64,000 bases of DNA from Hyphomicrobiales bacterium (GTDB taxonomy: Bacteria > Pseudomonadota > Alphaproteobacteria > Rhizobiales > Phreatobacteraceae). Both the position numbers and the translations under genes were made by a program. Shown piece after piece: positions 1 through 8,825 of this stretch; the first letter of the stretch is position 1, and each line of letters begins with the position of its first letter. The stretch covers positions 62,001-126,000 of the forward strand of contig JAFKKV010000028.1 in the NCBI GenBank assembly GCA_017304475.1, read 5' to 3'. The notes beneath the pieces were generated by a model that saw only the letters and a program-made list of their open reading frames with translations, made no database searches and was not told the origin of the DNA.

Positions 1-616
1 CGGTCGCGGCCGCCAGCGACAGGACCTCGTCCTGCAGCGATTGGCGCGTCATGGCGTCGAGCGCGCCGAACGGCTCGTCCATCAGCAGGGCACGCGGGTC
101 TTGGGCCAGGCAGCGGGCGATCTGCAGCCTTTGCTGCATGCCGCCCGACATCTCGGTCGGATATTTGTGTGCATGGTCGGGCAGCCCGACCTTGGTCAGG
201 TAGTCCTGGATCAGCGCGCCACGCCGTGCCTTCGGCACCTTGGCCGCCTCCAGCGCCAGCGACACGTTGCCGGCCGCCGTGCGCCAGGGCAGCAGCGCCT
301 TGCCATAGTCCTGGAAAATGATCGCGATGTCCTGGCGCGGCGACAGCATAGGCGCGCCGGCGAAAGTGACCGTGCCGCCGGTGGGCTGGTAGAGCCCGGC
401 GGCGAGGCGCAGCGCCGTGGTCTTGCCGCATCCGGATGCGCCGATGATGCAGACGAACTCGCCCTTGCCGATCTGGAAATCGATATTCTCGACGATCGTC
501 TTGGCGCCGAGCGTCAGGCTGACGCCGGAAAAGTCGAAATGCGGCTCGGCGATTCCCGGGCTTCGGGGCGCGGGCTCGGCGGTCCGCTGGCTTTGGCTCG
601 GGCTGGACACGTTCAT
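1..616 (-). CDS. ABC transporter ATP-binding protein, nitrate/sulfonate/taurine type (partial)
   Basis: This is the ATPase subunit of an uptake ABC transporter of the SsuB/TauB/NrtD kind. About 205 residues are visible and the C-terminus runs off the left edge. Walker A GASGCGKTT lies near residues 59-67, followed by a Q-loop (IIFQDYG), the signature MSGGMQQR and Walker B ALLMDEP with a D-loop GALD. The ATG overlaps the stop of the upstream GntR gene as ATGA, so the two are translationally coupled. A solute-binding protein gene precedes both. The permease is not in the window and may lie further left. The substrate cannot be read from the ATPase. Confidence 0.93.
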   Translation of the reverse strand, partial: MNVSSPSQSQRTAEPAPRSPGIAEPHFDFSGVSLTLGAKTIVENIDFQIGKGEFVCIIGASGCGKTTALRLAAGLYQPTGGTVTFAGAPMLSPRQDIAIIFQDYGKALLPWRTAAGNVSLALEAAKVPKARRGALIQDYLTKVGLPDHAHKYPTEMSGGMQQRLQIARCLAQDPRALLMDEPFGALDAMTRQSLQDEVLSLAAAT

Positions 617-1308
617 TTGGGGACCTGGGGGTAGACGATGTCGAGGGTTGTCCTGAGATGCGAGGACAGGGCCTCGCTCGCGGCGGCGAAATCCTGCGAC
701 AGCACGCTGTCGGCCAGCTTCTGGTGCGACCGGATGAACCGGTCGGGATCGGAAAGGCTCCGCATCATCACGCGGCGATAGCGATAGGCCTGGTCGTAGA
801 GGTTCGAGATCGCCTCGGTCAGCCGGGGTGATCCGCAGCCGCTGATCAGCGACGAGTGAAAGGCCTTGTGCAGCGTGTCGAATTCTTCCGTGCCTTCGCC
901 GAAACTCTCGCCTTGGCGTTCGACATAACGGCGCAGGCGGTGGAGGCTGGCCAGGATGCCGGCCTCCCAGGTGTCGGCGCGATGCGCGATCGACAGGCGC
1001 AGCGCCTCCATCTCGACGAGCACGCGCACCTGCGTGATATCGAGCAGGTCCTCGCGGCTGACGCTCGCGACGCGGAAGCCTCGCTGGCCGATGGCCAGGA
1101 TCAGGCCGCGCGAGACCAGCCGCGACAGGGCCTCGCGCAGCGGCGTCGCGCCGATCTCGTAGCGCTCGACCAGTTCGACGATCCTCAGCCTTGCGCCCGG
1201 CGTCAGCGCCCCCGCCAGGATGTCGCGCTGCACCAGGGCAATGGCCCGGTCGGTCAGCGTGTCGCTGGAATGCCCGTCCTGGGCGGGGTCGCTGGCTGGG
1301 GACGTCAT
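613..1308 (-). CDS. GntR family transcriptional regulator with FCD domain
   Basis: A 231-residue one-component regulator. Residues about 18-85 form the winged helix-turn-helix (ATPLREALSRLVSRGL is the typical GntR recognition region). The rest is the all-helical FCD ligand-binding domain seen in regulators of carboxylic acid catabolism. It lies between the solute-binding protein gene (10 bp gap) and the ATPase gene (4 bp overlap), so it is co-transcribed with the transporter it probably controls. The divergent hydrolase genes are a likely second target. The effector is unknown, though organic acids are common for the family. Confidence 0.92.
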   Translation of the reverse strand: MTSPASDPAQDGHSSDTLTDRAIALVQRDILAGALTPGARLRIVELVERYEIGATPLREALSRLVSRGLILAIGQRGFRVASVSREDLLDITQVRVLVEMEALRLSIAHRADTWEAGILASLHRLRRYVERQGESFGEGTEEFDTLHKAFHSSLISGCGSPRLTEAISNLYDQAYRYRRVMMRSLSDPDRFIRSHQKLADSVLSQDFAAASEALSSHLRTTLDIVYPQVPK

Positions 1309-1318
1309 CGCCTGGTTC

Positions 1319-2248
1319 CTATTCGAGGATGAGCTTGCCGAGATCGGGATTGCCCTGCAGCAGGTTCTGCTGGGCCATGACGGTCACCCACCAGGACAGC
1401 ATGGAGCTGGTCAAGGCCGGCGCGGCATGGCTGCGCGGGCTCGACCTGACGAGATCCATCTGCTGCCGGGTGAAGCGGGCGATCGATTCCGAGGCCTTGT
1501 CCGGATCGTTGTTGACGATCTCGGCCGCCTCGCGAATGCCGGCGCGGAACGCGCTGATGACCTGCGGATTTTGCGCCGCCCAGGTCCGGGACGCGGCATA
1601 GAAGATGATCGGGTCGTTGCGGCCGAGTTCCGCGACATAACGAGCGCCCACCGAGCCGACGCCGGCATTGAGCATGCGGGTCACGATCGGCTCGCCGGAC
1701 AGCACGGCATCGACGGCTCCGGACCGCAGGATGTCGCTCATGGTCGGGAAGGTCACTTCGACGAAATTGACCTTGGCCGGATCGACGCCATTGTCCATCA
1801 GCCATTTGACGAAGAGCACGTGGAGATAGGCGCCGAAGCCGGGCGCGCCGACCTTCTTGCCGATGAAATCGGCCGGTTTGGTCAGGCTGAGGCCGTTGCG
1901 CACGACCACCGCGGTAAACTGGTTGTTGGCGGGCGTCATGGCGGACGCGCCGGCGATGCCGACCAGCCCGAGGCCGCCGTCGGCCGCCTGCAGGAACACC
2001 GTGGCGGTCGGCCCGCCGATCTGGATCGAGTTGGACATGAGGGCCGCTGGGATGTTCGAGTTGATGCCGATCAGCACCATCTCGGCGTCGAGGCCGAGCC
2101 GCTTGAAGATCCCCTGATCGATCGCGACCATGGCGGATGCGCAGTCGGTGGTCGCGGTGCAGCCGATCTTGACCCTTTGCTGTGCCTGGGCCGCGCCGGC
2201 GAGCAGCATGGTCACGCCCGCGATCGTCCCGATGAGTGATTTCAACAT
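1319..2248 (-). CDS. ABC transporter substrate-binding protein (NMT1/TauA-like)
   Basis: Periplasmic binding protein of about 309 residues, first gene of the operon with the GntR regulator and ATPase. The start at 2248 has a strong GGGAGGAG ribosome site and gives a clean Sec signal peptide (MLKSLIGTIAGVTMLLAGAA, cleavage near AQAQQ). The mature part has the SBP_bac/NMT1 pattern of the nitrate/sulfonate/taurine group: KIGCTATTDCASAMVAIDQGIF near the N-terminus and a GKKVGAPGFGAYLHV segment at the domain crossover. Ligand is unknown. The upstream region is shared with the divergent fumarylacetoacetase-family gene, which suggests the transported compound is a substrate of that pathway. Confidence 0.9.
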   Translation of the reverse strand: MLKSLIGTIAGVTMLLAGAAQAQQRVKIGCTATTDCASAMVAIDQGIFKRLGLDAEMVLIGINSNIPAALMSNSIQIGGPTATVFLQAADGGLGLVGIAGASAMTPANNQFTAVVVRNGLSLTKPADFIGKKVGAPGFGAYLHVLFVKWLMDNGVDPAKVNFVEVTFPTMSDILRSGAVDAVLSGEPIVTRMLNAGVGSVGARYVAELGRNDPIIFYAASRTWAAQNPQVISAFRAGIREAAEIVNNDPDKASESIARFTRQQMDLVRSSPRSHAAPALTSSMLSWWVTVMAQQNLLQGNPDLGKLILE

Positions 2249-2346
2249 GTGTCTGGCTCCTCCCAGATGATCAAGCCTTTGGCTTGACTCGTTCATTTTA
2301 TCGATATTCTGTACGTATATATTTATTTAGGCAAGAAGGAGCGACC
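2249..2346. promoter_or_regulatory. Divergent promoter region between transporter operon and hydrolase gene
   Basis: A 98-bp spacer, clearly more AT-rich than its neighbours (the stretch around 2296-2330 is mostly A/T), between the divergent starts at 2248 and 2347. It must hold both promoters and is the natural place for a GntR operator. A short palindrome TACGTA sits near 2312, but no convincing longer dyad was found, so the operator is not assigned. Confidence 0.5.
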
Positions 2347-3336
2347 ATGAAACTCGCGACGTTTCGACACAGCGGCAAGGCCCGTATCGGCATCGTTCAT
2401 TCCGGCGACAGCCGGGTCTTCGACCTGGCATCGGCGGCGGATCGCGCCGGTGCGCCCAACCCGGCCTTCCAGTCGATGCTCGACCTGATCGACGGTGGCG
2501 ATGCCGCGCTCGACCAGGCGCGCCGGCTGTTCGACAGCCGCTCCGGCGAGGCCGACCTGTCCCGGGACCTCGCGGCCGTCGAGCTCCTTTCCCCGCTGCC
2601 GGAGCCCCGGCAGATGCGCGACGCCATGTCGTTCCAGAAGCACATTCTGCAGGGCGGCCGGGGCATGGAGAAAAACGCCGCGCGCCGGAAAGGCGATATG
2701 GCGGAGCTCGCGCGGCTGAATGCCCTGCCACTCGGCGAATTGCCCGAGGTCTACCGGCAGGTGCCGATCTATTACATCACCAATCGCTTCAGCGTCGCCG
2801 GCACAGGGGCGACGGTCAAATGGCCGAAATACAGCCAGATCATGGATTACGAGCTGGAGCTCGCCTGCATCACCAAGGGCAGGGGATCTGATATCGATGC
2901 GAAGGCGGCAAAGGACCATATTTTCGGCTTCACCATTTTCAACGACTTCTCGGCGCGCGACGCCCAGCGCATCGAGATGGCCGGCCGGCTCGGCCCCTCG
3001 AAGGGCAAGAGCTTCGACGGCGGCAATGTCATCGGCCCCTGGATCGTCACGCCCGACGAGATCGGCGACCCCTATCGCCTGGCCATGAAGGCGCGGGTCA
3101 ATGGCGAGACGCGCTGCGATTCCACCAGCGAGGGCATGCTGTTTTCGTTCGAGGAGCTGATCGCCCATATCTCGCGCGACGAGACCCTGATGCCCGGCGA
3201 GTTCATCGGCTCGGGCACCGTCGGTAACGGTTGCGGATTGGAGCTCGGGTTGTTTCTCGAACATGGCGACACGGTCGAGCTCGAGATCGAGAAGATCGGC
3301 GTCCTGAAGAACCGCGTCGAGCGACAGAACACCTGA
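2347..3336 (+). CDS. Fumarylacetoacetate hydrolase family protein
   Basis: A 329-residue FAH-superfamily enzyme; the family hydrolyses or decarboxylates beta-diketo and acylpyruvate-type acids with a divalent metal. Metal-binding elements are visible as DYELELACI (acidic residues in ExE) and FNDFSARD, then the glycine-rich GKSFDGGNVIGPWIV and GSGTVGNGCG segments. Start 2347 has AAGGAG eight bases upstream; the longer reading frame begins inside the promoter. It is followed 120 bp later by a cyclase-family hydrolase on the same strand, so the two probably act in one degradative route. Exact substrate is not predictable. Confidence 0.9.
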   Translation: MKLATFRHSGKARIGIVHSGDSRVFDLASAADRAGAPNPAFQSMLDLIDGGDAALDQARRLFDSRSGEADLSRDLAAVELLSPLPEPRQMRDAMSFQKHILQGGRGMEKNAARRKGDMAELARLNALPLGELPEVYRQVPIYYITNRFSVAGTGATVKWPKYSQIMDYELELACITKGRGSDIDAKAAKDHIFGFTIFNDFSARDAQRIEMAGRLGPSKGKSFDGGNVIGPWIVTPDEIGDPYRLAMKARVNGETRCDSTSEGMLFSFEELIAHISRDETLMPGEFIGSGTVGNGCGLELGLFLEHGDTVELEIEKIGVLKNRVERQNT

Positions 3337-3457
3337 CGCGAGCGCGGCCTGACACGATTGCGGCGGCCGCTCGTCCGGGATGATGCCTCAAGGCGATCCC
3401 GCGCCCGGCCGCCGTCACGACCAAGAAAACAGCAATCAGGAACCCAGGAGAAACGCC

Positions 3458-4231
3458 ATGTCACGCCGATTGGTCGATATTTCGGTGCCCTTGCAGAACG
3501 ACGTGCCGGCCGATCCGCCCGGCGGCCATCCGACCATCGAATATATCGACCACCAGCAGGGCATGGATCGCATGCTCAAATTCTTCCCCGGGCTGAAGCC
3601 GCAGGACCTGCCCGACGGCCAGGCCTGGGCGGTCGAACGGGTGACCCTTTCGACCCATAACGGCACCCACCTGGATGCGCCCTGGCACTATCACCCGACG
3701 ATGAACCGCGGTGAGAGGTCCTGGACGATCGACGAGGTGCCGCTCGAATGGTGCCTGCAGCCGGGCGTGAAGCTGGACTTCCGCCATTTCGCCGACGGCT
3801 ATGTGGTGACCGCCGCCGATGTCGAGCGCGAGCTGGAGCGGATCGGGCACACGCTGAAGCCGTTGAACATCGTCGTGGTCAATACCAGCGCCGGCGTCAA
3901 GTTCGGCCGGCAGGACTATGTCAATTCGGGCTGCGGCATGGGCTATGAGGCGACCATGTACCTGCTCGAACGCGGCGTCCGGGTCACCGGCACGGATGCC
4001 TGGAGCTGGGACACGCCTTTCGTCTATACGGCAAAAAAATATGCCGAGACGGGGGACGCCAGCCTGATCTGGGAGGGCCACAAGGCGGGCCGGCACATCG
4101 GCTATTCGCATATCGAGAAGCTGCACAATCTCGAGCAGCTGCCGTCGACCGGTTTCACCGTGTCCTGTTTCCCGGTGAAGATCGAACGCGCCTCGGCCGG
4201 ATGGACGCGGGCGATCGCCATCATCGACTAG
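3458..4231 (+). CDS. Cyclase family protein (kynurenine formamidase-like metal hydrolase)
   Basis: A 257-residue member of the cyclase / KynB-like family (putative cyclase, PF04199). The family metal site HxGTHxDxPxH is present as HNGTHLDAPWH near residues 68-78. Members hydrolyse amide or lactone-type bonds, for example kynurenine formamidase or isatin hydrolase. The start has AGGAG upstream (CCCAGGAGAAACGCC). It lies behind the fumarylacetoacetase-family gene and is probably co-expressed with it. Which cyclic or amide substrate it opens is unknown. A REP-like repeat pair follows immediately after the stop. Confidence 0.88.
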   Translation: MSRRLVDISVPLQNDVPADPPGGHPTIEYIDHQQGMDRMLKFFPGLKPQDLPDGQAWAVERVTLSTHNGTHLDAPWHYHPTMNRGERSWTIDEVPLEWCLQPGVKLDFRHFADGYVVTAADVERELERIGHTLKPLNIVVVNTSAGVKFGRQDYVNSGCGMGYEATMYLLERGVRVTGTDAWSWDTPFVYTAKKYAETGDASLIWEGHKAGRHIGYSHIEKLHNLEQLPSTGFTVSCFPVKIERASAGWTRAIAIID

Positions 4232-4281
4232 TGTTGCGGCAGGGTGATCATGACGGTTTGAGTGCCGCGAGCGGATCAATG

Positions 4282-4399
4282 CGTGGATGCCCGGGACAAG
4301 CCCGGGCAAGACGAAGCGGCGCCCGAATAGTGAGTTTGTGCCAAGCCGTCATCGTCGCGCTCTGGTCGTCATGGCCGGGCTTGTCCCGGCCATCCACGC
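4282..4399. repeat. REP-like inverted pair
   Basis: Two copies of a roughly 33-nt palindromic element in opposite orientation: 4282-4314 (GTGGATGCCCGGG... sense) and 4366-4399 (reverse sense). Each has a GC-rich hairpin stem with an ACAAG/CTTGT loop. The first has the GCCCGGG stem, the second the GGCCGGG stem. Confidence 0.85.
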
Positions 4400-4803
4400 A
4401 TTCGGCTGTTCGCCCTCGAAGGTACCAAAAAGGCGTCAGCTCATTCGCCCGACCCAAGAGCCATAGCCACCGCGACGGGAACGCTGGCTCCGACATGAAT
4501 GCCGGCTGAACCTACAGTTCAAATCGCGTTTGATCTTGCCAGGTTACTTTGGGGCATGTGTCGGTATCGAGTTCTGGACATGCTCATCAGGTGCGTCGTG
4601 CGGGCGTCGTTGGTCCTGGCACTGGTCGGAACACCCATACTGGCTCCTATCTTCGCCATTGTCCTTCTGTCCGGGGACCGCCTCTCCGCGACAGGGGCGC
4701 CGCCTTCCGCCGTTCTGAACATGCTGCCCGGCGCCCGGGATTGAACCGCGAGCCGGCCACCGGCACGAAGGTCGATCCAGCACGCATTCCCTGACGGTTA
4801 TTC
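4400..4803. other. Intergenic region without a supportable gene
   Basis: About 400 bp between two REP pairs. A reading frame at 4499-4744 (+) would encode 81 residues with one hydrophobic stretch (ASLVLALVGTPILAPIFAIV). There is no good ribosome site and no recognisable family, so it is not called as a gene. Confidence 0.3.
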
Positions 4804-4884
4804 TCGTCTTGGCCGGGCTTGTCCCGGCCATCCACGAATTCGACACGGTTGCCGATGGCCGGGACGAGCCCGGCCAGGGCGACG
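4804..4884. repeat. REP-like inverted pair
   Basis: 4804-4836 carries the GGCCGGGCTTGTCCCGGCC hairpin. 4853-4884 is a slightly diverged copy in the opposite orientation (loop ACGAG). The pair sits just downstream of the GH25 gene stop. Confidence 0.8.
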
Positions 4885-4917
4885 CGGGGCGTGCTGGAAG
4901 ACGGCCGCGAACGGCTT

Positions 4918-5928
4918 CTACGATCGCGCCGACCGCGACGATCGCGCGAGCCAGGTGCGCCAGGCGTTCTCGTCACCATGGAAGACGTTGAGGTCGATCC
5001 GGCCGGTCACGCCATGCGAGAGGCCCGACCCGGAATATTGCCAGAACACCCAGTTGCGGCCCGGATAGACCCTGGAGGGATGCTGCGCCACGGCGCGCAG
5101 CCAGAACGGATAGTCCTGGAAGGCGCCGCGCAGATTGTCGCGGTAGAAGTCCGGGGCCGTATAGATGATCGGGCGCTGGCCGTAGTGGGCCTCGAGCCGC
5201 TCCATGAAGACCCGCATCTTTTCCAGCACCTGCTCGCGCGACGGACGCCGCGTGCAGCGGGACTCGCCGTTCCACTCGACGTCGATGACCGGGGGCAGGG
5301 CGCCCTCGACGCGCGGGACATTGCGGATGAACCAGGCGGCCTGTTCGCTCGCGGACCTGCACCAGTAGAAGAAATGATAGGCGCCGCGCCTCAGGCCTGC
5401 GGCCTCGGCGGCGTGCCAGTTGCGGTGGAACATCGGGTCCAGGTGATCGCCGCCGTCGGTAGCCTTGATATAAGCGAAGTTGGCGCCCTGGCTGCGCAGC
5501 TTCACCCAATCGATCTCGCCTTGCCAGCGCGAGACGTCGACACCGTGAACCGCCAGCCTGCGTGGCGACGCCGCGCCGAAATTGATCGGCTTGGCATCGC
5601 GAAAGCGCCGGCTATGCACCTCTACGGCATCCGCCGCCAGCCGCCGGATGGCCGCGGGGGCGCCGTTCATGGCCACCTGGGTCGGGCGGCTGACGGGCAG
5701 GGGCGCATAGGATGTGCCCGTCGTCATCGACACTGGCGTCGGCCTCTCCTCGGAGAACGCCGGTGCCGCCGCCGCGGGGGCGGCCGCCACCGGCCGCGCG
5801 ACCGACCCTGTCGTTTCGACGGGCGATTGTTGCGGGTCGGCGGCCTCGAGGCGCGAGCTGACGGCGCATCCGGCGAGGCCGGGACATGCGAACAGCAGGG
5901 CGGCGATATAAGTAACGCGTATGTTCAT
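4918..5928 (-). CDS. GH25 family lysozyme-like lipoprotein
   Basis: A 336-residue peptidoglycan muramidase homologue. A lipoprotein signal ends at LAGC (Cys21), placing it in the envelope. Residues about 30-115 are a low-complexity Ala/Pro linker. The GH25 domain starts near residue 117 with GVDVSRWQGEIDW and contains the family elements FAYIKATDGG, GAYHFFYW and PVIDVEWNG, in which the Asp/Glu pair is the expected catalytic set. It is transcribed away from the L,D-transpeptidase gene across a 360-bp AT-rich spacer. Both neighbours act on murein. Confidence 0.92.
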   Translation of the reverse strand: MNIRVTYIAALLFACPGLAGCAVSSRLEAADPQQSPVETTGSVARPVAAAPAAAAPAFSEERPTPVSMTTGTSYAPLPVSRPTQVAMNGAPAAIRRLAADAVEVHSRRFRDAKPINFGAASPRRLAVHGVDVSRWQGEIDWVKLRSQGANFAYIKATDGGDHLDPMFHRNWHAAEAAGLRRGAYHFFYWCRSASEQAAWFIRNVPRVEGALPPVIDVEWNGESRCTRRPSREQVLEKMRVFMERLEAHYGQRPIIYTAPDFYRDNLRGAFQDYPFWLRAVAQHPSRVYPGRNWVFWQYSGSGLSHGVTGRIDLNVFHGDENAWRTWLARSSRSARS

Positions 5929-6290
5929 TCAGATCGTCTGTGCGGCAACGAGAGGTGTTTTTCGTCTCGGTGTGACATTTTGCCCGAACGGCCAATGCGT
6001 CTTTAAAAATTACACCATCCGCCGCTCGCGAAGAGTTGCTTCCGCGTGAAAAGATTCAATTTTAGATGTTATGATTTATGAAACATAAACACTGAGGGTA
6101 GCCGATCTTGCGCTCCCGGGGGGCGATCTCCGGGATATTTGTTTCAGCGCCACACGGGCATGGGATGACGCAGCGCGGCGAGAATTTGTGCGACCGGACG
6201 TAGCGTTGCCGCGCCGCTGTTAACTACAAAAGAGGTAAATCTCCGCGATTATCGCAAGGGCAAGGCCCGTCGGAGCGTCGGAGAGTTTTC
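5929..6290. promoter_or_regulatory. Divergent promoter region between GH25 and L,D-transpeptidase genes
   Basis: A 362-bp spacer with AT-rich patches around 6003-6015 and 6055-6090. It separates two outward-facing cell-wall genes and must contain both promoters. No sigma-EcfG motif, clear dyad or small gene was found. Confidence 0.4.
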
Positions 6291-7562
6291 GTGCAGCAAG
6301 CAACGTCCCATTGTCCCCTGGGCATCAGGGTCGACCGGCGCCGGCTCCTGATCGGTTCGGCGGTTTCGGCCTTGCTCGTCGGCGGCGGCCAGCAGGCTTT
6401 GGCGCAGGGGCCCCGGCGCCCGGCGGGCGATGCCGGACGAAGCGGCAACGCCGCGGCGCCTTATCGTCCGCAGGCGGGAGCAAACAATACTCCGGTCCTG
6501 GGAACGGATACCGTGGCAGGCCTCGAGCGCGCCATCGACGCCTATGCGGGCATCGTCTCCCGCGGTGGGTGGCGGCCGGTCCCCGGGGCTGAGAGGTTGC
6601 GCATCGGCGCGCGCGGGCAGGGCGTCTCATTGCTGCGGGCACACCTGGCCGTGACCGGCGACCTCGGCGGCAATAGCGGCGGCGATCTCTTCGACAATGC
6701 GGTCGAGACGGCGGTCAGGCGGTTCCAGATGCGCCACGGCATATCGCCCGACGGCCAGGTGCGCGCATCGACGCTTGCCGCCTTGAATGTACCGGCCGAG
6801 ACGCGGCTGCGGCAGCTCGAGACCAATCTCGTCCGGGTGCGGGCCTATTCGGGCTTTCTCGGCCACCGCTATGTCGTTCTCAATATTCCCGCGGCCGAGG
6901 CCGAGGCGGTCGAGGACAATGTCGTGGTGTCGCGCCATGTCGCGATCGTCGGCAAGGCCGACCGCCAGTCGCCGGTCATTTCCAGCCGCATCGCCGATAT
7001 CAATTTCAATCCCTATTGGACGATCCCGCCATCGATCATTCGCCGCGACCTCATCCCGAAAATGCAGGCCGAGCCGGATTATCTGTTCAGGAACCGGATC
7101 CGGATCTTCAACGCCGAGGGCCAGGAACTCGACGCCGCCTCGGTCAACTGGAATTCGACTGAGGCCTTGCGGTACCGGTTTCGCCAGGACCCGTTCGAAG
7201 GCAATTCGCTCGGCAATGTGCGCATCAACATTCCGAACGTCCACGCGGTCTATATGCACGACACCCCGGCCAAGGGGCTGTTCGACGAGGACCAGCGGTT
7301 TCACTCCTCCGGCTGTGCCCGCATCCAGGACATCCGGGGCCTGATCGCCTGGGCCCTGCAGGGCACTCCGTGGACCCGCAGCGAGATCGACCAGGTCCTG
7401 CAGACGGATGAGCGGATCGACGCGCGCCCGGCACAGCCGATACCGGTCTATTGGGTCTATGTGACCGCCTGGGCCAGTCCCGGCGGCGTGGTGCGGTTCC
7501 GGCAGGACGTCTATGAGCGCGACGGTGTTCCCGCTCAGCTCGCCCTCAGCCCGCAACGCTAG
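6291..7562 (+). CDS. L,D-transpeptidase with peptidoglycan-binding domain (YcbB/LdtD type)
   Basis: A 423-residue murein L,D-transpeptidase starting with GTG. The N-terminus RRRLLIGSAVSALLVGG followed by AQG is a Tat-like or Sec signal. A peptidoglycan-binding helical domain covers about 110-165 (LRAHLAVTGDL, VRRFQMRHGISPDGQV). The YkuD catalytic domain follows with VYMHDTP and the active-site motif HSSGCAR, catalytic Cys342. It would form 3-3 cross-links or attach proteins to peptidoglycan in the periplasm. The C-terminal region YWVYVTAWASPGGVV is typical of the large YcbB group. Confidence 0.92.
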   Translation: MQQATSHCPLGIRVDRRRLLIGSAVSALLVGGGQQALAQGPRRPAGDAGRSGNAAAPYRPQAGANNTPVLGTDTVAGLERAIDAYAGIVSRGGWRPVPGAERLRIGARGQGVSLLRAHLAVTGDLGGNSGGDLFDNAVETAVRRFQMRHGISPDGQVRASTLAALNVPAETRLRQLETNLVRVRAYSGFLGHRYVVLNIPAAEAEAVEDNVVVSRHVAIVGKADRQSPVISSRIADINFNPYWTIPPSIIRRDLIPKMQAEPDYLFRNRIRIFNAEGQELDAASVNWNSTEALRYRFRQDPFEGNSLGNVRINIPNVHAVYMHDTPAKGLFDEDQRFHSSGCARIQDIRGLIAWALQGTPWTRSEIDQVLQTDERIDARPAQPIPVYWVYVTAWASPGGVVRFRQDVYERDGVPAQLALSPQR

Positions 7563-7575
7563 GGCCGGGGCGTCC

Positions 7576-8559
7576 TCAGATCCGCCGCGCGCTCGCCACG
7601 CCGAAATGGCAGATGCCTTCGCCGGGCTTGGCAGCCGCATGGGGGAAAATGATGTAGCCCGGGCAGGGGGCCGTCACCGGCTCGCCATTGGCGCGCCGGG
7701 CGATGAGGGCGCCGGCGGCGACCGCGTCGCCGGTCCGCCAGCTGCCTTCCAGGCGGTCGCCTTCCGCCTCGCAGACGATGATGTCGACGACATGGATGAC
7801 CGTCTGCGGCCGCCGTTCCGGGCGCGGCCCGTCGGTCAGGCCAAGATGGGCGAGCGTGTTGACGATGGCCGCATAACCGACCTCGGTCGAGGCCGGGTCG
7901 TCATGCGAGCCGCATTCGAGCGTCACGCCGTAGCCGCCTGAGAAGCGGATATATTCGGTCGTCCCGTAGCCCTCGGATATCGCGACTGCGGGAAGGCCGA
8001 TGCGCGCCCGCGCCGCGAGCAGGCGTGCGTAGTTTTCGAGCCAGCCGTGAATGGCGATGCCGGTGCCGAGGCAGGCGGCCAGCGCACCCTCGGCTTCGGC
8101 ATGGCGGAAGGCTTCCAGGGTGCCTTGATTGTTCTCGGGGCCGAAAAACACGAAGGGCTCGCCCTCGCTGCGGAACGAGTGCACGTCGAGCAGCACGTCA
8201 TGCCGGCGCAGCAGGGCGCAGAGGCGATTGCCGATCCGGTCCTCATAGTCGACCGGCGCGGGCTTTTCGCGCAGGTCGCGATTGAGGTTGCGGTCGCCTT
8301 CGCGGGTCTGTTGCAGATAGGCCTTGGGATTGGCCACGGGCACGAAGGTCACGTCGCCGCGCCGGATCAGGAGCTCGCCCGACCGGCACGCGGCCATGGC
8401 GCGGCGGATCGCGTTGGGGCCGCAATTCTCGTTGCCGTGGACCGCGCCGAGCACGATCAGGGCCGGACCGGTGCCGAGGCCGGAGAGGCTGACGCTCTCC
8501 AGGGGCCCGTTCAATGCGACGTCGCGTTCGGTCTCGCGCAGGCTGGGGTTCTCGCTCAA
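7576..8559 (-). CDS. Succinylglutamate desuccinylase/aspartoacylase family protein
   Basis: A 327-residue zinc-dependent deacylase. The M14-like metal motif is GAVHGNENCGP (His and Glu ligands), with DVHSF supplying the later His and NPKAYLQQTR with RDLNRDL-like NLNRDLRE following. A lipoyl-like beta barrel closes the C-terminus (GDAVAAGALIARR). No in-frame ATG fits. TTG at 8559 has GGAAAGGACA upstream and gives a family-like N-terminus (MSENPSLRETE), so it is chosen over the longer frame reaching 8739. Substrate is an N-acyl amino acid or similar and is not further predictable. Confidence 0.86.
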   Translation of the reverse strand: MSENPSLRETERDVALNGPLESVSLSGLGTGPALIVLGAVHGNENCGPNAIRRAMAACRSGELLIRRGDVTFVPVANPKAYLQQTREGDRNLNRDLREKPAPVDYEDRIGNRLCALLRRHDVLLDVHSFRSEGEPFVFFGPENNQGTLEAFRHAEAEGALAACLGTGIAIHGWLENYARLLAARARIGLPAVAISEGYGTTEYIRFSGGYGVTLECGSHDDPASTEVGYAAIVNTLAHLGLTDGPRPERRPQTVIHVVDIIVCEAEGDRLEGSWRTGDAVAAGALIARRANGEPVTAPCPGYIIFPHAAAKPGEGICHFGVASARRI

Positions 8560-8825
8560 AGCACTGTCCTTTCCGAATCCGGCGCGAATGTCTCCACAGC
8601 CCGGCCTTGGAGGCAAGCGCCGCGTCGGGTCTTCCGGCCCTGGCCCGGAGTGTTTCGAGGCCCAGCGCCGTCGCAATCCCTGTCTGCCACGCCACGGTAG
8701 CGCGAACCTCCGGTTGATGATGACGGAGGGCCGTGGCACACAGGCGCGGCAAGACGCTCATGGCCATTGGACGCGCAGCCTTCAGCGCCATGGCGGCGGT
8801 CGGTCTCAGATGTTCGGGGCAGGCG

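Noticed and set aside
41-634. Long open frame on the plus strand over the ABC ATPase
   Set aside because: It is the antisense shadow of a clear ATPase; composition is Arg/Gly/Ala-rich with no domain.
4499-4744. 81-codon frame with a hydrophobic stretch
   Set aside because: No ribosome site, no recognisable family, and located between REP pairs; left as unassigned spacer.
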